A stretch of 64,000 bases of DNA from Pseudomonas mohnii (GCF_900105115.1 NZ_FNRV01000001.1:4510501-4574500), one strand, 5' to 3'; positions 42,886 to 54,472 are shown, counted from the first letter of the stretch. The notes: generated by a model not told the origin, from the sequence alone. Numbers and translations are program-made.

Positions 42886-42903
42886 GAAAAGGGGACAGAT
42901 TAT
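42886..42903. repeat. AATCTGTCCCCTTTT repeat, copy 4 (inverted)
   Basis: GAAAAGGGGACAGATTAT matches the elements at 37790-37807 and 38508-38565. It lies about 45 bases beyond the broken lysE copy, in the same relative position as in the intact locus. Confidence 0.6.
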
Positions 42904-42971
42904 CGGATGAACACGGCAACCAATTTCAGCCCTGCTACGGGCGCTCCCGCTTTTTTAGGTCACACCGTCAT

Positions 42972-43301
42972 TCATTGAATGTCTTTCAAATAATCCTTAA
43001 GCGCAACAATCGGCGCACCAATCATCTCCATCGTCCGAACTCCGGCAACGTCCCCCGCCAACCGCCGCAACTCCCGCCCCAACGGCTTATCCACACCCCC
43101 AACCGCCTCCAGCGCCAACCCCACACACTCATCCACCTTCACCTGGATCGCCTCAACATCCCCCCGCCGCACCAGCAACTCAAACACATCCCGCTGGTAA
43201 TCCCCCATCACCAGGTCATCCCGCAAAATCGGGCTTGAATCTTCCGATTCGTATGCCAGTTTGAGGGAGAAGAGGGCGACGGTTTCCAGGTGTAATTCCA
43301 T
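42972..43301 (-). CDS. Hypothetical small protein
   Basis: A 109-residue acidic, helical protein beginning MELHLETVALFSLKLAYESED and ending IVALKDYLKDIQ. It contains FELLVRRGDVEAIQVKVDEC and RELRRLAGDVAGVRTMEM. No family recognised. The ATG at 43301 is preserved by AAGGATT upstream; a longer frame to 43490 would run through a REP and the tRNA terminator, so it is rejected. Located between the accessory island and the tRNA-Leu gene. Confidence 0.65.
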   Translation of the reverse strand: MELHLETVALFSLKLAYESEDSSPILRDDLVMGDYQRDVFELLVRRGDVEAIQVKVDECVGLALEAVGGVDKPLGRELRRLAGDVAGVRTMEMIGAPIVALKDYLKDIQ

Positions 43302-43358
43302 GGGGGGAATCCTTGTGAAATGTTCCGGCGGTGCGGGTGGTGTGGGAGGGCAGATCAA

Positions 43359-43387
43359 AAGCTTCGCTGGCAAGCCAGCTCCCACAG
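43359..43387. repeat. Single REP half
   Basis: CTTCGCTGGCAAGCCAGCTC followed by CCACAGG is a right-hand REP without its partner. Confidence 0.75.
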
Positions 43388-43422
43388 GTTTTGGCGGCGT
43401 GGCGGTTACTTTTCTATAGGCG

Positions 43423-43456
43423 AAAAAAAAGGCCTTGCTAAGCAAGACCTTTCTTA
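43423..43456 (-). terminator. Terminator of the tRNA-Leu gene
   Basis: On the minus strand AAGGTCTTGCT and AGCAAGGCCTT pair and are followed by TTTTTTTTCG. It lies 5 bases after the tRNA 3' end. Confidence 0.88.
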
Positions 43457-43460
43457 ATTT

Positions 43461-43545
43461 TGGTGCCCCGAGGGAGACTCGAACTCCCACTCCTTTCGAA
43501 AACGGATTTTGAATCCGCCGCGTCTACCAATTCCGCCATCAGGGC
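43461..43545 (-). tRNA. tRNA-Leu (anticodon CAA)
   Basis: 85 bases including encoded CCA. Acceptor stem GCCCTGA pairs with TCGGGGC. The D-arm has GGCGGAATTGGTAGACGCGG, and the anticodon stem GCGGA/TCCGT encloses loop TTCAAAA with anticodon CAA (reads UUG). A long variable arm (TTTTCGAAAGGAG region) and T-arm GTTCGAGTC are typical of class II tRNA-Leu. tRNA genes are common integration sites, and the accessory region ends at this gene; no attachment-site duplication was found. Confidence 0.96.
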
Positions 43546-43653
43546 TCAATGGCGGCGAAGTATAGAGAGGTGATAACCGTCGGTCAATCAGGTACATGGA
43601 GAATTTTTGATATTTCCGCTAGACTTCCCGGCCCTGCTAGACGACACCCCATC

Positions 43654-45848
<2,195 letters not shown>

Positions 45849-45891
45849 GTTTTCTGACCCCAAGATTCAACATTTGCAACTGGAGTGCTAA

Positions 45892-46230
45892 ATGAGCTTT
45901 TTTATCTCTAATGCCATGGCTGACGCTGCTGCACCGGCCGCTGCCGGCCCAATGGGTGGCGGCTTTGAGTGGATTTTCCTGGTCGGCTTCCTGGTCATCT
46001 TCTACCTGATGATCTGGCGTCCACAGGCCAAGCGCGCCAAAGAGCAGAAGAACCTGCTGAGCAGCCTGCAAAAAGGCGACGAAGTTGTGACCACCGGCGG
46101 CATAGCCGGCAAGATCACTAAAGTGGCCGACGATTTCGTCGTTCTGGAAGTTTCCGACACCGTCGAAATGAAATTCCAGAAAGGCGCCATCGCCGCCACG
46201 CTGCCAAAAGGCACGCTGAAAGCGATCTAA
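45892..46230 (+). CDS. yajC: Sec translocon accessory subunit
   Basis: A 112-residue inner-membrane protein: one helix (FEWIFLVGFLVIFYLMIW, about 22-39) followed by a short basic segment RPQAKRAKEQKN and a cytoplasmic domain (GDEVVTTGGIAGKITKV, FVVLEVSD). It associates with SecDF and lies directly before secD, as is usual. GGAG precedes the ATG. Confidence 0.96.
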   Translation: MSFFISNAMADAAAPAAAGPMGGGFEWIFLVGFLVIFYLMIWRPQAKRAKEQKNLLSSLQKGDEVVTTGGIAGKITKVADDFVVLEVSDTVEMKFQKGAIAATLPKGTLKAI

Positions 46231-46293
46231 GTTCCAACTTCTACTCAATCGACGGGGCGCGCAAGGCGCCCCGCGTCATAAGCGGGCGGCGTG

Positions 46294-48162
46294 ATGCTGA
46301 ACAAATACCCTCTGTGGAAATACATTCTGATCCTGGCGGTGCTGGCGGTCGGTCTGATTTATTCCGCTCCCAATCTGTATCCTGATGACCCGGCGATTCA
46401 AATCAGCGGCGCGAGCACTGCCCTGCAGGTCAATCAGGCTGATCTGGACCGTGTGAGCACAGCGCTCAAAGAGTCCGGGATCAACGTCAAGGCCGCGACA
46501 CTGGCCGCCAATGGCAAGGGCGGTCTGATTCGCCTGGTCAAGGCGGAAGACCAGTTGCCTGCCAAGGACGTCGTGCGTAAGGCATTGGGTGATGACTACG
46601 TCGTTGCACTGAACCTGGCGCAAACCACCCCGCAATGGCTGCGCAACCTCGGCGCGCACCCGATGAAGCTGGGTCTGGACTTGTCCGGTGGTGTGCACTT
46701 CCTGCTGGAAGTGGACATGGACAAAGCCCTCGATGCACGCCTGAAAGTCTACGAAGGCGACGTCAAGAGCCTGTTGCGCAAAGAGAAACTGCGCTATCGC
46801 AGCCTGCCGCAACTGGGCGGTGCCATTCAGCTGGGCTTCTCTGATGAAGCGAGCCGCGAACAGGCCCGTGCGCTGGTGCGCAAGAACTTCAACGATTTCG
46901 ACATTGTTCCGGCCGACCTCAATGGCCAACCGGTGCTGCGTCTGGCGATGACCCCGGCCAAGCTGGCGGAAATCCGCGAATACTCCATCAAGCAGAACTT
47001 GACCACGGTCCGTAACCGCGTCAACGAGCTGGGTGTTGCTGAACCGATCGTCCAGCGTCAGGGCGCCAACCGCATCGTGGTTGAGCTGCCGGGCGTGCAG
47101 GACACCGCCGAAGCCAAGCGTATCCTTGGCAAGACGGCCAACCTTGAATTCCGTCTGGCCGCAGAGCCTGGCGCTTCGAAAGCCACTTCCGAAACCTTCG
47201 AGTTCCGTGAAGGCAAGCGTCCGCCGGCACAGATCGAGCGTGGCCTGATCATCACCGGTGACCAGGTGACCGACGCCAAGGCTGGCTTCGGCGAGCATGG
47301 CACGCCAGAAGTGAACATCCGTCTGGATGGTCACGGTGGCGAGCTGATGAGTCGTGCGACCCGCAGCAACGTGGGTCGCAGCATGGCGGTGATCTTCATC
47401 GAGCAGCGCCCGGTGACCACTTACGTCAAGCAAATGGTCAACGGCGTCGAGAAAGACGTACCGGTACAAACGTTTAAAGAAGAGAAGAAGATCATCAGCC
47501 TGGCGACCATTCAGTCGCCGTTGGGTGCCCAGTTCCGCATCACCGGCCTGAACGGCCAGGGCGAGTCTTCCGAACTGGCGCTGCTGCTGCGTGCCGGTGG
47601 TCTGGCCGCTCCGATGTACTTCGCTGAAGAGCGCACAATTGGCCCGAGCCTGGGTGCGGACAACATTACCAAGGGTATCGATGCATCGCTGTGGGGCATG
47701 CTGTTCGTCTCGCTGTTCATCATCGCCATCTACCGCTTCTTCGGCATCATCGCCACCGTCGCACTGGCGGTGAACATGGTGCTGCTGCTGGCCCTGATGT
47801 CGCTGCTGGGTGCAACGCTGACCCTGCCGGGTATCGCCGGTATCGTCTTGACCATGGGTATGGCGGTCGACGCCAACGTGCTGATCTTCTCGCGGATCCG
47901 TGAAGAGATCGCCGCGGGCATGACCGTACAACGGGCAATCAACGAAGGCTTCGGCCGGGCATTCACCGCGATTCTCGACGCCAACCTGACCACACTGTTG
48001 GTCGGCGGGATTCTCTTCGCCATGGGCACCGGCCCGGTCAAGGGCTTCGCAGTGACCATGTCCCTCGGGATCTTTACCTCGATGTTCACGGCCATCATGG
48101 TGACCCGCGCGATGGTCAACCTGATCTTCGGCGGTCGTGACTTCAAGAAGTTGTGGATTTAA
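46294..48162 (+). CDS. secD: Protein translocase subunit
   Basis: Part of the SecDF complex, which uses the proton gradient to help pull exported proteins through SecYEG. The 622-residue protein has an N-terminal helix (YILILAVLAVGLIYSAPNLY), a large periplasmic P1 domain (about 30-440) with LGLDLSGGVHFLLEVDM, and six helices in the C-terminal third, with the motif GMAVDANVLIFSRIREE carrying the conserved Asp. The ATG at 46294 is chosen over the GTG at 46291 to match the usual MLNKYPLWKY start. Confidence 0.97.
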   Translation: MLNKYPLWKYILILAVLAVGLIYSAPNLYPDDPAIQISGASTALQVNQADLDRVSTALKESGINVKAATLAANGKGGLIRLVKAEDQLPAKDVVRKALGDDYVVALNLAQTTPQWLRNLGAHPMKLGLDLSGGVHFLLEVDMDKALDARLKVYEGDVKSLLRKEKLRYRSLPQLGGAIQLGFSDEASREQARALVRKNFNDFDIVPADLNGQPVLRLAMTPAKLAEIREYSIKQNLTTVRNRVNELGVAEPIVQRQGANRIVVELPGVQDTAEAKRILGKTANLEFRLAAEPGASKATSETFEFREGKRPPAQIERGLIITGDQVTDAKAGFGEHGTPEVNIRLDGHGGELMSRATRSNVGRSMAVIFIEQRPVTTYVKQMVNGVEKDVPVQTFKEEKKIISLATIQSPLGAQFRITGLNGQGESSELALLLRAGGLAAPMYFAEERTIGPSLGADNITKGIDASLWGMLFVSLFIIAIYRFFGIIATVALAVNMVLLLALMSLLGATLTLPGIAGIVLTMGMAVDANVLIFSRIREEIAAGMTVQRAINEGFGRAFTAILDANLTTLLVGGILFAMGTGPVKGFAVTMSLGIFTSMFTAIMVTRAMVNLIFGGRDFKKLWI

Positions 48163-48171
48163 GGGGCTGCC

Positions 48172-49086
48172 ATGTTACGTACAATCAACTTCATGGGCGT
48201 TCGCAACTTTGCGTTCGGCGTCACATTGTTCCTCAGTGCGCTGGCCATTTTCAGCGTATTCCACAAGGGCATGAACTGGGGCCTGGACTTCACCGGCGGT
48301 ACGCTCATCGAGCTGACCTACGAGCGTCCGGCCGACGTCACCAAGGTGCGTGAGCAACTGGTGACCTCCGGGTACCACGAGGCCATCGTGCAGAGCTTCG
48401 GTGCGACGACTGATTTGCTGGTGCGTATGCCAGGTGAAGACCCGCAACTGGGTCATCAGGTCGCTGAAGCGCTGCAGAAGGTTGGCGGCGATAACCCGGC
48501 AACGGTCAAGCGCGTCGAGTTCGTCGGCCCGCAGGTGGGTGAAGAGCTGCGCGACCAGGGCGGCCTCGGCATGCTGATGGCGCTGGGCGGCATCCTGATC
48601 TACCTGGCGTTCCGCTTTCAGTGGAAGTTTGCGGTCGGTGCGATCGTGTCCTTGATCCACGACGTGATCGTGACCATCGGTATCCTGTCGTTCTTCCAGA
48701 TCACCTTCGACCTGACGGTGCTGGCGGCGGTACTGGCGATCATCGGTTACTCGCTCAACGACACCATCGTGGTATTCGACCGGGTTCGTGAGAACTTCCG
48801 GGTACTGCGCAAGGCCAGCCTGATCGAGAACATCAACATCTCGACCACGCAAACCCTGCTGCGGACCATGGCGACGTCGATCTCCACCTTGCTGGCGATC
48901 GCGGCACTGCTGTTCTTCGGTGGCGATAACCTGTTCGGCTTCTCCATCGCCCTGTTCATCGGTGTTCTGGCGGGTACCTACTCATCGATCTACATCGCGA
49001 ACGTGGTGCTGATCTGGCTGAACCTGAACTCCGAGGACCTGATTCCTCCGGCGGCCACCGAGAAGGAAGTCGACGACCGTCCATAA
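48172..49086 (+). CDS. secF: Protein translocase subunit
   Basis: 304-residue partner of SecD with helices at about 15-33 and 124-267. It has the family segment GLDFTGGTLIELTYERP and the transport motif IGYSLNDTIVVFDRVREN. It starts 9 bases after the secD stop and is followed by a strong terminator, ending the queA-tgt-yajC-secDF group. Confidence 0.97.
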   Translation: MLRTINFMGVRNFAFGVTLFLSALAIFSVFHKGMNWGLDFTGGTLIELTYERPADVTKVREQLVTSGYHEAIVQSFGATTDLLVRMPGEDPQLGHQVAEALQKVGGDNPATVKRVEFVGPQVGEELRDQGGLGMLMALGGILIYLAFRFQWKFAVGAIVSLIHDVIVTIGILSFFQITFDLTVLAAVLAIIGYSLNDTIVVFDRVRENFRVLRKASLIENINISTTQTLLRTMATSISTLLAIAALLFFGGDNLFGFSIALFIGVLAGTYSSIYIANVVLIWLNLNSEDLIPPAATEKEVDDRP

Positions 49087-49115
49087 CGGCCATCGTTTTC
49101 CCGGTTGCAAGCCCT

Positions 49116-49147
49116 GAAAGGCGCGAGTTGAACTCGCGCCTTTTTTT
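49116..49147 (+). terminator. Terminator after secF
   Basis: GGCGCGAGTT and AACTCGCGCC pair closely, followed by TTTTTTT. Confidence 0.92.
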
Positions 49148-49206
49148 ATGCTCCAAGGCTGGGAGAAGCGCGGACACGTTCCGCGGGCGATGGTCAGGAG
49201 GTTCAT

Positions 49207-49758
49207 GTGAACAAGTCGATGCTGGTTGGTGCGGTACTGGGTGCTGTCGGTGTGACTGCCGGGGGTGCTGTGGCCACCTACAGCCTGGTTAAAAAAAGCG
49301 GCCCTGAGTTTGCTCAGGTTTTAGCCGTTGAGCCGGTCAAGACACAAATCAAGACTCCACGTGAAGTGTGCAAGGACGTCACGGTCACCCGGCAAGCGCC
49401 GGTGAAAGATCAACATCAGATCGCCGGTACGGTGGTCGGTGCCTTGGCAGGTGGTCTGCTGGGTAACCAGATTGGCGGCGGCACCGGCAAGAAGATCGCC
49501 ACGGTCGCAGGTGCGGTCGGTGGTGGTTACGCCGGTAACAAGGTTCAGGAAGGCATGCAGGAGCGCGACACCTACACCACGACCCAGACCCGTTGTAATA
49601 CGGTGAATGACATCAGTGACAAGGTCGTGGGCTACGACGTGCGGTATTCGCTGGATGGCAAGGAAGGCAAGGTGCGGATGGATCGCGATCCGGGTAACCA
49701 GATTCCTGTGGATAAAGAAGGCAAGTTGATCTTGTCGCAGAATCAGCAGGGCCAATAA
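49207..49758 (+). CDS. Glycine-zipper 2TM-domain protein
   Basis: A 183-residue envelope protein starting at GTG 49207, which has GGAGG at 49197-49201; the nearby ATG at 49205 is followed directly by a stop. The N-terminus is a Gly/Ala-rich membrane helix. The middle shows the glycine-zipper doublet (VVGALAGGLLGNQIGGGTGK, VAGAVGGGYAGNKVQEG), as in SlyB-like proteins. The C-terminal part has YDVRYSLDGKEGKVRMDRDP. Role is probably envelope integrity. No lipobox is visible. Confidence 0.88.
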   Translation: MNKSMLVGAVLGAVGVTAGGAVATYSLVKKSGPEFAQVLAVEPVKTQIKTPREVCKDVTVTRQAPVKDQHQIAGTVVGALAGGLLGNQIGGGTGKKIATVAGAVGGGYAGNKVQEGMQERDTYTTTQTRCNTVNDISDKVVGYDVRYSLDGKEGKVRMDRDPGNQIPVDKEGKLILSQNQQGQ

Positions 49759-49776
49759 GCTCAAGCGTCAGATTCG

Positions 49777-49806
49777 TAAACAAGCACCCTTCGGGGTGCT
49801 TTTTTT
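49777..49806 (+). terminator. Terminator after the glycine-zipper gene
   Basis: AAGCACCC and GGGTGCTT pair around TTCGG and are followed by TTTTTTGT. Confidence 0.92.
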
Positions 49807-49840
49807 GTGCCCGCGATTCACGCACCATCTCAATCCCCTG

Positions 49841-49940
49841 TAGGAGCGAGCCTGCTCGCGATGATCGTCAACGATTACGCGGGTATTCAGGATTAACGCG
49901 GCGTCTTTGAGCTCTTCGCGAGCAGGCTCGCTCCTACAGG
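49841..49940. repeat. REPIN between two terminators
   Basis: CTGTAGGAGCGAGCCTGCTC at the left and GAGCAGGCTCGCTCCTACAG at the right form perfectly opposing REPs, with a spacer that contains GATCGTCAACGATTACGCG. Confidence 0.95.
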
Positions 49941-49975
49941 GGGGGATGGTGTTTTTGAGGGCAAATTCCAGGCAT

Positions 49976-50006
49976 AAAAAAAGCACCCCGAAGGGTGCTT
50001 TTTTGT
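49976..50006. terminator. Bidirectional terminator before suhB 3' end
   Basis: AAGCACCCCGAAGGGTGCTT with A- and T-tracts on both sides. It is almost the reverse complement of the terminator at 49777-49806 and serves the minus-strand suhB transcript. Confidence 0.88.
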
Positions 50007-50016
50007 CGCGGGAAGC

Positions 50017-50835
50017 TTAGCGCTTCAGCGAGGCCGGCAGGTGCGGCTGGATGGCCGTCAGGACTGCCTTGAAGCATTTGGTGTTGCCGGCAACGATGTG
50101 GCCTTTTTCAAGGAAGTCGTGACCGCCGGTGAAGTCGCTCACCAGGCCGCCTGCTTCCTGAATCAGCAGGGCGCCTGCCGCCATGTCCCACTCGGACAGG
50201 CCCGACTCCCAGAACGCGTCGAAACGGCCGGCCGCCACGTAGGCCAGGTCCAGGCTCGCCGAACCAGCGCGGCGGATGCCGGCGGTCTGGCCCACCAGGG
50301 CGCGGAACATGCCCAGGTAGTTGTCGAGGTTGTCCATTTGATCGTCACGGAACGGGAAGCCGGTACCCAGCAGGGCGCCTTCCAGACTGGTGCGCCCACT
50401 GACGCGCAGGCGACGACCGTTCAGTTGAGCGCCGCGACCACGGCTGGCGGTAAATTCTTCCTGGCGAACCGGGTCCAGAACAACGGCGTGTTCCAGGCGA
50501 CCACGGTATTTGCAGGCGATGCTGACAGCGAAGTGAGGAATGCCGCGCAGGAAGTTGGTGGTGCCGTCCAGCGGATCGATAATCCACAGGTACTCTTCGC
50601 CTTCGATGCCGGTGCCGGCGTGCAGGCCGGTTTCTTCACCCCTGATCGAGTGATTCGGGTAGGCCTTGCGCAGTGCATCGATGATTTTCTGTTCGGCGGC
50701 GCGATCTACCTCGGATACGTAATCCTTGGCGTCTTTTTCGTCGACCTTGATGGTATCCAGGCGCTCGATGGAGCGGAAGATCAATTCACTGGCGCTGCGG
50801 GCGGCGCGCAGCGCGATATTCAGCATGGGCTGCAT
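50017..50835 (-). CDS. suhB: Inositol-1-monophosphatase family protein
   Basis: A 272-residue Mg-dependent phosphatase. Metal-binding motifs are EETGL (about 67), WIIDPLDGTTNFLRGIPHF (about 83-101) and the C-terminal WDMAAGALLIQEAGG (about 218). In enterobacteria SuhB is also a ribosomal RNA antitermination factor. The gene is divergent from trmJ, the usual pseudomonad arrangement. Confidence 0.96.
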   Translation of the reverse strand: MQPMLNIALRAARSASELIFRSIERLDTIKVDEKDAKDYVSEVDRAAEQKIIDALRKAYPNHSIRGEETGLHAGTGIEGEEYLWIIDPLDGTTNFLRGIPHFAVSIACKYRGRLEHAVVLDPVRQEEFTASRGRGAQLNGRRLRVSGRTSLEGALLGTGFPFRDDQMDNLDNYLGMFRALVGQTAGIRRAGSASLDLAYVAAGRFDAFWESGLSEWDMAAGALLIQEAGGLVSDFTGGHDFLEKGHIVAGNTKCFKAVLTAIQPHLPASLKR

Positions 50836-50981
50836 GGATGTGTCACCTAAGGTTGTTAAAGAAAGCCGGGCATTCTATCAGAAAGTTTCTACAGGTGAAG
50901 GTCAACGTTCGCTTTCGTGGCTTAACGGTAGGATGAGCTGTAAGATTCCGCTCCTTAATTCAGTGTTCGAGAGCGCCTCCC

Positions 50982-51752
50982 TTGCTGCAAAACATTCGTG
51001 TCGTGCTGGTCAATACCAGCCATCCGGGCAATATCGGCGGGGCTGCGCGTGCCATGAAGAACATGGGTCTGTCGCGGCTGGTGCTGGTTGAACCACGGCT
51101 GTTCCCCCATCACGAGGCCGACGCCCGTGCCTCCGGTGCCGGTGACATCCTTGAAAAAGCGCAAGTCGTCGCCACTTTGGAAGATGCCTTGGTCGGCTGC
51201 AATCTGGTGCTGGGCACCAGTGCTCGTGATCGTCGTATTCCATGGCCGCTGCTCGATCCTCGCGAATGCGGTTCGAAAGTGGTTGAGGAGGCTGCGCAAG
51301 GCGCCGAGATCGCCCTGGTGTTCGGTCGTGAAGATTCCGGCCTGACCAATGAAGAGCTGCAGCGATGTCATTATCACGTGCACATCCCCTCAGACCCTGA
51401 GTTCAGCTCGCTGAACCTTGGGGCGGCGGTGCAGGTGTTGAGTTATGAAGTGCGCATGGCCTGGCTGGCCGCTCAAGGTCAGCCGACCAAGGTCGAGAAG
51501 GAAGAGGTGGCATCGGTCAAAAGCGCTGAGCTGGCGACCATGGATGAGCTGGAGCGATTCTATGAGCACCTGGAGCAAACCCTGGTGGCCATTGAGTTCC
51601 TCGATCCGGAAAAGCCACGGCACTTGATGGCGCGCCTGCGCCGGTTATACGGACGCAGCTCGGTCAGCCGGGCGGAAATGAATATTTTGCGTGGCATCCT
51701 CACGGAAACCCAAAAAGCGGCCCGTGGCGAGCTTCTGAAACGGAAGGATTAA
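50982..51752 (+). CDS. trmJ: tRNA (cytidine/uridine-2'-O-)-methyltransferase
   Basis: SPOUT-class enzyme methylating the 2'-O of position 32 in tRNAs. 256 residues from TTG 50982, giving [20 protein letters not shown]. No ATG fits before the conserved [11 protein letters not shown]-knot segments are [23 protein letters not shown] and [19 protein letters not shown]. The stop overlaps the cysE ATG by one base (TAATG), so the pair is coupled. The start is inferred from conservation. Confidence 0.93.
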   Translation: MLQNIRVVLVNTSHPGNIGGAARAMKNMGLSRLVLVEPRLFPHHEADARASGAGDILEKAQVVATLEDALVGCNLVLGTSARDRRIPWPLLDPRECGSKVVEEAAQGAEIALVFGREDSGLTNEELQRCHYHVHIPSDPEFSSLNLGAAVQVLSYEVRMAWLAAQGQPTKVEKEEVASVKSAELATMDELERFYEHLEQTLVAIEFLDPEKPRHLMARLRRLYGRSSVSRAEMNILRGILTETQKAARGELLKRKD

Positions 51753-52531
51753 TGATGTTCGAGCGTTTGCGTGAAGATATCCAGAGTGTTTTCCATCGTG
51801 ATCCGGCAGCGCGTAACGCTTTTGAAGTCCTGACCTGCTACCCGGGCATGCACGCTATCTGGATCCATCGCCTGTCGTCGGTGTTGTGGCGCGCGGACCT
51901 GAAATGGCTGGCGCGGCTGGTGTCGAACTTCGGGCGCTGGTTGACCGGGATCGAGATTCATCCGGGCGCCAAGGTGGGTCGTCGCTTCTTTATCGACCAT
52001 GGCATGGGCATCGTCATCGGTGAAACGGCTGAAATCGGCGATGACGTCACGATCTATCAAGGTGTGACCCTCGGCGGCACCAGCTGGAACAAGGGCAAGC
52101 GGCACCCGACTCTCGAGGATGGGGTGGTGGTGGGCGCCGGTGCCAAGGTGCTGGGCCCGTTCACCGTGGGTGCGGGGGCCAAGGTCGGTTCCAACGCCGT
52201 GGTCACCAAGGCTGTTCCGGCGGGTGCGACCGTGGTCGGGATTCCGGGGCGGATCATCGTCAAGTCCGACGAAGAGCAGGACGCCAGGCGCAAGGCGATA
52301 GCCGAGAAGATCGGTTTCGATGCCTACGGTGTCAGCGAGGACATGCCGGACCCGGTGGCGCGTGCCATCAACCAGTTGCTCGATCACCTGCAGGCGGTGG
52401 ATGGGCGTCTGGAGGGGATGTGCGGGGCGCTGAAGGATCTGGGCAGTAATTACTGTGCCAAGGACTTGCCCGAGCTGCGCGAAGAAGATTTCGCCTGCGT
52501 GAAGGACAAGAACCAGAGTCAGGCCAGCTGA
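51752..52531 (+). CDS. cysE: Serine O-acetyltransferase
   Basis: First step of cysteine synthesis from serine and acetyl-CoA. The 259-residue protein starts [21 protein letters not shown] (or one residue later), then has a left-handed beta-helix with hexapeptide repeats ([22 protein letters not shown] segments, [35 protein letters not shown]). The catalytic Asp/His lie in FIDHGMG. It is the short CysE lineage that commonly precedes isc operons, suiting cysteine supply for IscS. Confidence 0.95.
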   Translation: MMFERLREDIQSVFHRDPAARNAFEVLTCYPGMHAIWIHRLSSVLWRADLKWLARLVSNFGRWLTGIEIHPGAKVGRRFFIDHGMGIVIGETAEIGDDVTIYQGVTLGGTSWNKGKRHPTLEDGVVVGAGAKVLGPFTVGAGAKVGSNAVVTKAVPAGATVVGIPGRIIVKSDEEQDARRKAIAEKIGFDAYGVSEDMPDPVARAINQLLDHLQAVDGRLEGMCGALKDLGSNYCAKDLPELREEDFACVKDKNQSQAS

Positions 52532-52554
52532 TTCCGCGGCGGGTCGCAAATAGG

Positions 52555-52585
52555 CAATGGCACAGCGCTAAGCGGTGTGCCATTG
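52555..52585. terminator. Hairpin after cysE
   Basis: CAATGGCACA and TGTGCCATTG form a perfect 10-bp stem. There is no T-tract, so it may stabilise the mRNA 3' end or be a weak terminator. Confidence 0.6.
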
Positions 52586-52626
52586 GGTCGCAGACCCTGC
52601 TATGATGCGCGCGCTCTTTTGCGGGT

Positions 52627-52684
52627 AAACCTGACTAAAGTACTAGGTCTTATAGTTGACTTAAATACTCAGGAATTGCATACT
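52627..52684 (+). promoter_or_regulatory. iscR promoter with two type-1 IscR sites
   Basis: ATAGTTGACTTAAATACTC with AGGAAT (52652-52676) and an upstream CCTGACTAAAGTACTAGG (within 52627-52651) both follow the type-1 IscR consensus (GACT, A/T core, AGT-like half). A sigma-70 promoter fits with TTGACT at 52656-52661 and CATACT at 52679-52684 (17-base spacer). The proximal site overlaps it, as needed for feedback repression by 2Fe-2S IscR. Confidence 0.82.
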
Positions 52685-52715
52685 CGCCCCATTCCGAACT
52701 CCGTGGTAATTGTCC

Positions 52716-53207
52716 ATGCGACTGACTACAAAAGGCCGATACGCCGTGACCGCCATGCTTGACCTGGCGTTGCACGCGCAGCACGGGCCCGTGTCCCTGG
52801 CCGATATCTCCGAGCGCCAAGGCATCTCCCTGTCCTACCTCGAACAGCTTTTTGCCAAATTGCGCCGCAGCAATCTGGTGTCCAGCGTCCGTGGTCCTGG
52901 CGGCGGCTACCAGCTGTCGCGCGACATGCAGGGCATTCAGGTCGCCCAGGTGATCGATGCGGTAAACGAATCGGTCGACGCCACCAAATGCCAGGGGCAG
53001 GGTGATTGCCATTCGGGCGATACCTGCCTGACTCACCACCTGTGGTGCGACCTGAGCTTGCAGATTCACGAATTTCTGAGCGGTATCAGCTTGGCTGACC
53101 TTGTGACTCGCCGTGAGGTACAAGAAGTAGCCCAGCGCCAGGATCAACGCCGTTGCAACAGCAAGGCGCCACGCCTGGACAAGATTGAAGCGTCCGCCGT
53201 CGAATGA
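52716..53207 (+). CDS. iscR: Iron-sulfur cluster assembly transcriptional regulator
   Basis: Rrf2-family repressor that carries a 2Fe-2S cluster and represses its own operon when clusters are plentiful. The 163-residue protein has an N-terminal winged helix ([32 protein letters not shown]) and ligands C92, C98, C104 and H107 at exactly the E. coli positions. The ATG at 52716 gives the conserved [10 protein letters not shown] start. Tandem IscR sites lie directly upstream. Confidence 0.97.
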   Translation: MRLTTKGRYAVTAMLDLALHAQHGPVSLADISERQGISLSYLEQLFAKLRRSNLVSSVRGPGGGYQLSRDMQGIQVAQVIDAVNESVDATKCQGQGDCHSGDTCLTHHLWCDLSLQIHEFLSGISLADLVTRREVQEVAQRQDQRRCNSKAPRLDKIEASAVE

Positions 53208-53257
53208 CAGCCAGAGAGCCAACGGCGCGCCAGCCAGCCTGATTTAGGAGATAGTCC

Positions 53258-54472
53258 ATGAAATTGCCGATTTACCTTGATTACTCTGCGACTACCCCGG
53301 TTGATCCGCGTGTCGCGCAAAAAATGAGTGAATGCCTGCTGGTCGACGGGAACTTCGGTAACCCGGCGTCCCGTTCCCACGTGTTTGGCTGGAAAGCTGA
53401 AGAGGCCGTCGAAAACGCTCGTCGTCAGGTGGCCGACCTGGTCAACGCCGACCCGCGCGAAATCGTCTGGACTTCCGGTGCCACCGAATCCGACAACCTG
53501 GCAATCAAGGGCGCGGCGCATTTCTACGCCACCAAAGGCAAGCACCTGATCACCACCAAGATTGAGCACAAGGCTGTCCTCGACACCATGCGCCAACTGG
53601 AGCGTGAAGGCTTCGAAGTCACCTACATCGAGCCTCGCACCGATGGCCTGATCACGCCAGAGATGATCGAAGCCGAGCTGCGCGACGACACCATCCTGGT
53701 TTCGGTCATGCACGTGAACAACGAAATCGGCACCATCAACGACATCGCCGCCATCGGCGAGCTGACCCGTTCCAAGGGCATCCTGTTCCACGTCGACGCT
53801 GCTCAGTCCACCGGCAAGGTCGATATCGACCTGCAGAAGCTGAAAGTCGACCTGATGTCGTTCTCCGCCCACAAAACCTACGGCCCTAAAGGCATCGGCG
53901 CCCTGTATGTGAGCCGCAAGCCGCGTGTTCGCATCGAAGCGGCCATGCACGGCGGCGGTCACGAGCGGGGCATGCGTTCGGGTACCCTGGCGACCCACCA
54001 GATCGTCGGCATGGGTGAAGCATTCCGTGTGGCCAAGGAAGACATGGCCGCCGAGAACGTGCGCATCAAGGCCCTGAGCGACCGTTTCTTCAAGCAGGTC
54101 GAGCACCTGGAAGAGCTGTACGTCAACGGCAGCCTGACCGCCCGCGTTCCGCACAACCTGAACCTGAGCTTCAACTATGTTGAAGGCGAGTCGCTGATCA
54201 TGGCGCTCAAGGATCTGGCGGTTTCGTCCGGTTCGGCTTGCACCTCGGCATCGCTTGAGCCTTCGTACGTACTGCGCGCCCTGGGCCGCAACGACGAACT
54301 GGCGCACAGCTCGATCCGTTTCACCTTCGGCCGTTTCACCACCGAAGAAGAAATCGACTACGCCGCGCAGAAAGTCTGCGAGGCCGTTACCAAGCTGCGC
54401 GCACTGTCGCCGCTGTGGGATATGTACAAAGACGGTGTCGACATTTCGAAAATCGAGTGGGCGGCACACTGA
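53258..54472 (+). CDS. iscS: Cysteine desulfurase
   Basis: PLP enzyme giving sulfur from cysteine as a persulfide for Fe-S clusters and tRNA thiolation. The 404-residue protein has [14 protein letters not shown] at the start, the PLP Lys in [17 protein letters not shown], and the catalytic loop Cys in [24 protein letters not shown] precedes the ATG. It is 50 bases after iscR and 85 bases before iscU. Confidence 0.98.
   Translation: MKLPIYLDYSATTPVDPRVAQKMSECLLVDGNFGNPASRSHVFGWKAEEAVENARRQVADLVNADPREIVWTSGATESDNLAIKGAAHFYATKGKHLITTKIEHKAVLDTMRQLEREGFEVTYIEPRTDGLITPEMIEAELRDDTILVSVMHVNNEIGTINDIAAIGELTRSKGILFHVDAAQSTGKVDIDLQKLKVDLMSFSAHKTYGPKGIGALYVSRKPRVRIEAAMHGGGHERGMRSGTLATHQIVGMGEAFRVAKEDMAAENVRIKALSDRFFKQVEHLEELYVNGSLTARVPHNLNLSFNYVEGESLIMALKDLAVSSGSACTSASLEPSYVLRALGRNDELAHSSIRFTFGRFTTEEEIDYAAQKVCEAVTKLRALSPLWDMYKDGVDISKIEWAAH

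Noticed and set aside
42972..43490. Longer N-terminal form (172 codons) of the hypothetical protein
   Set aside because: The extension is read from a REP sequence, the tRNA terminator and the tRNA itself.
41071..43545. Integrated element ending at tRNA-Leu(CAA)
   Set aside because: The region is patchy and ends near the tRNA, but there is no integrase and no direct repeat of the tRNA 3' end, so an integrative element cannot be claimed.
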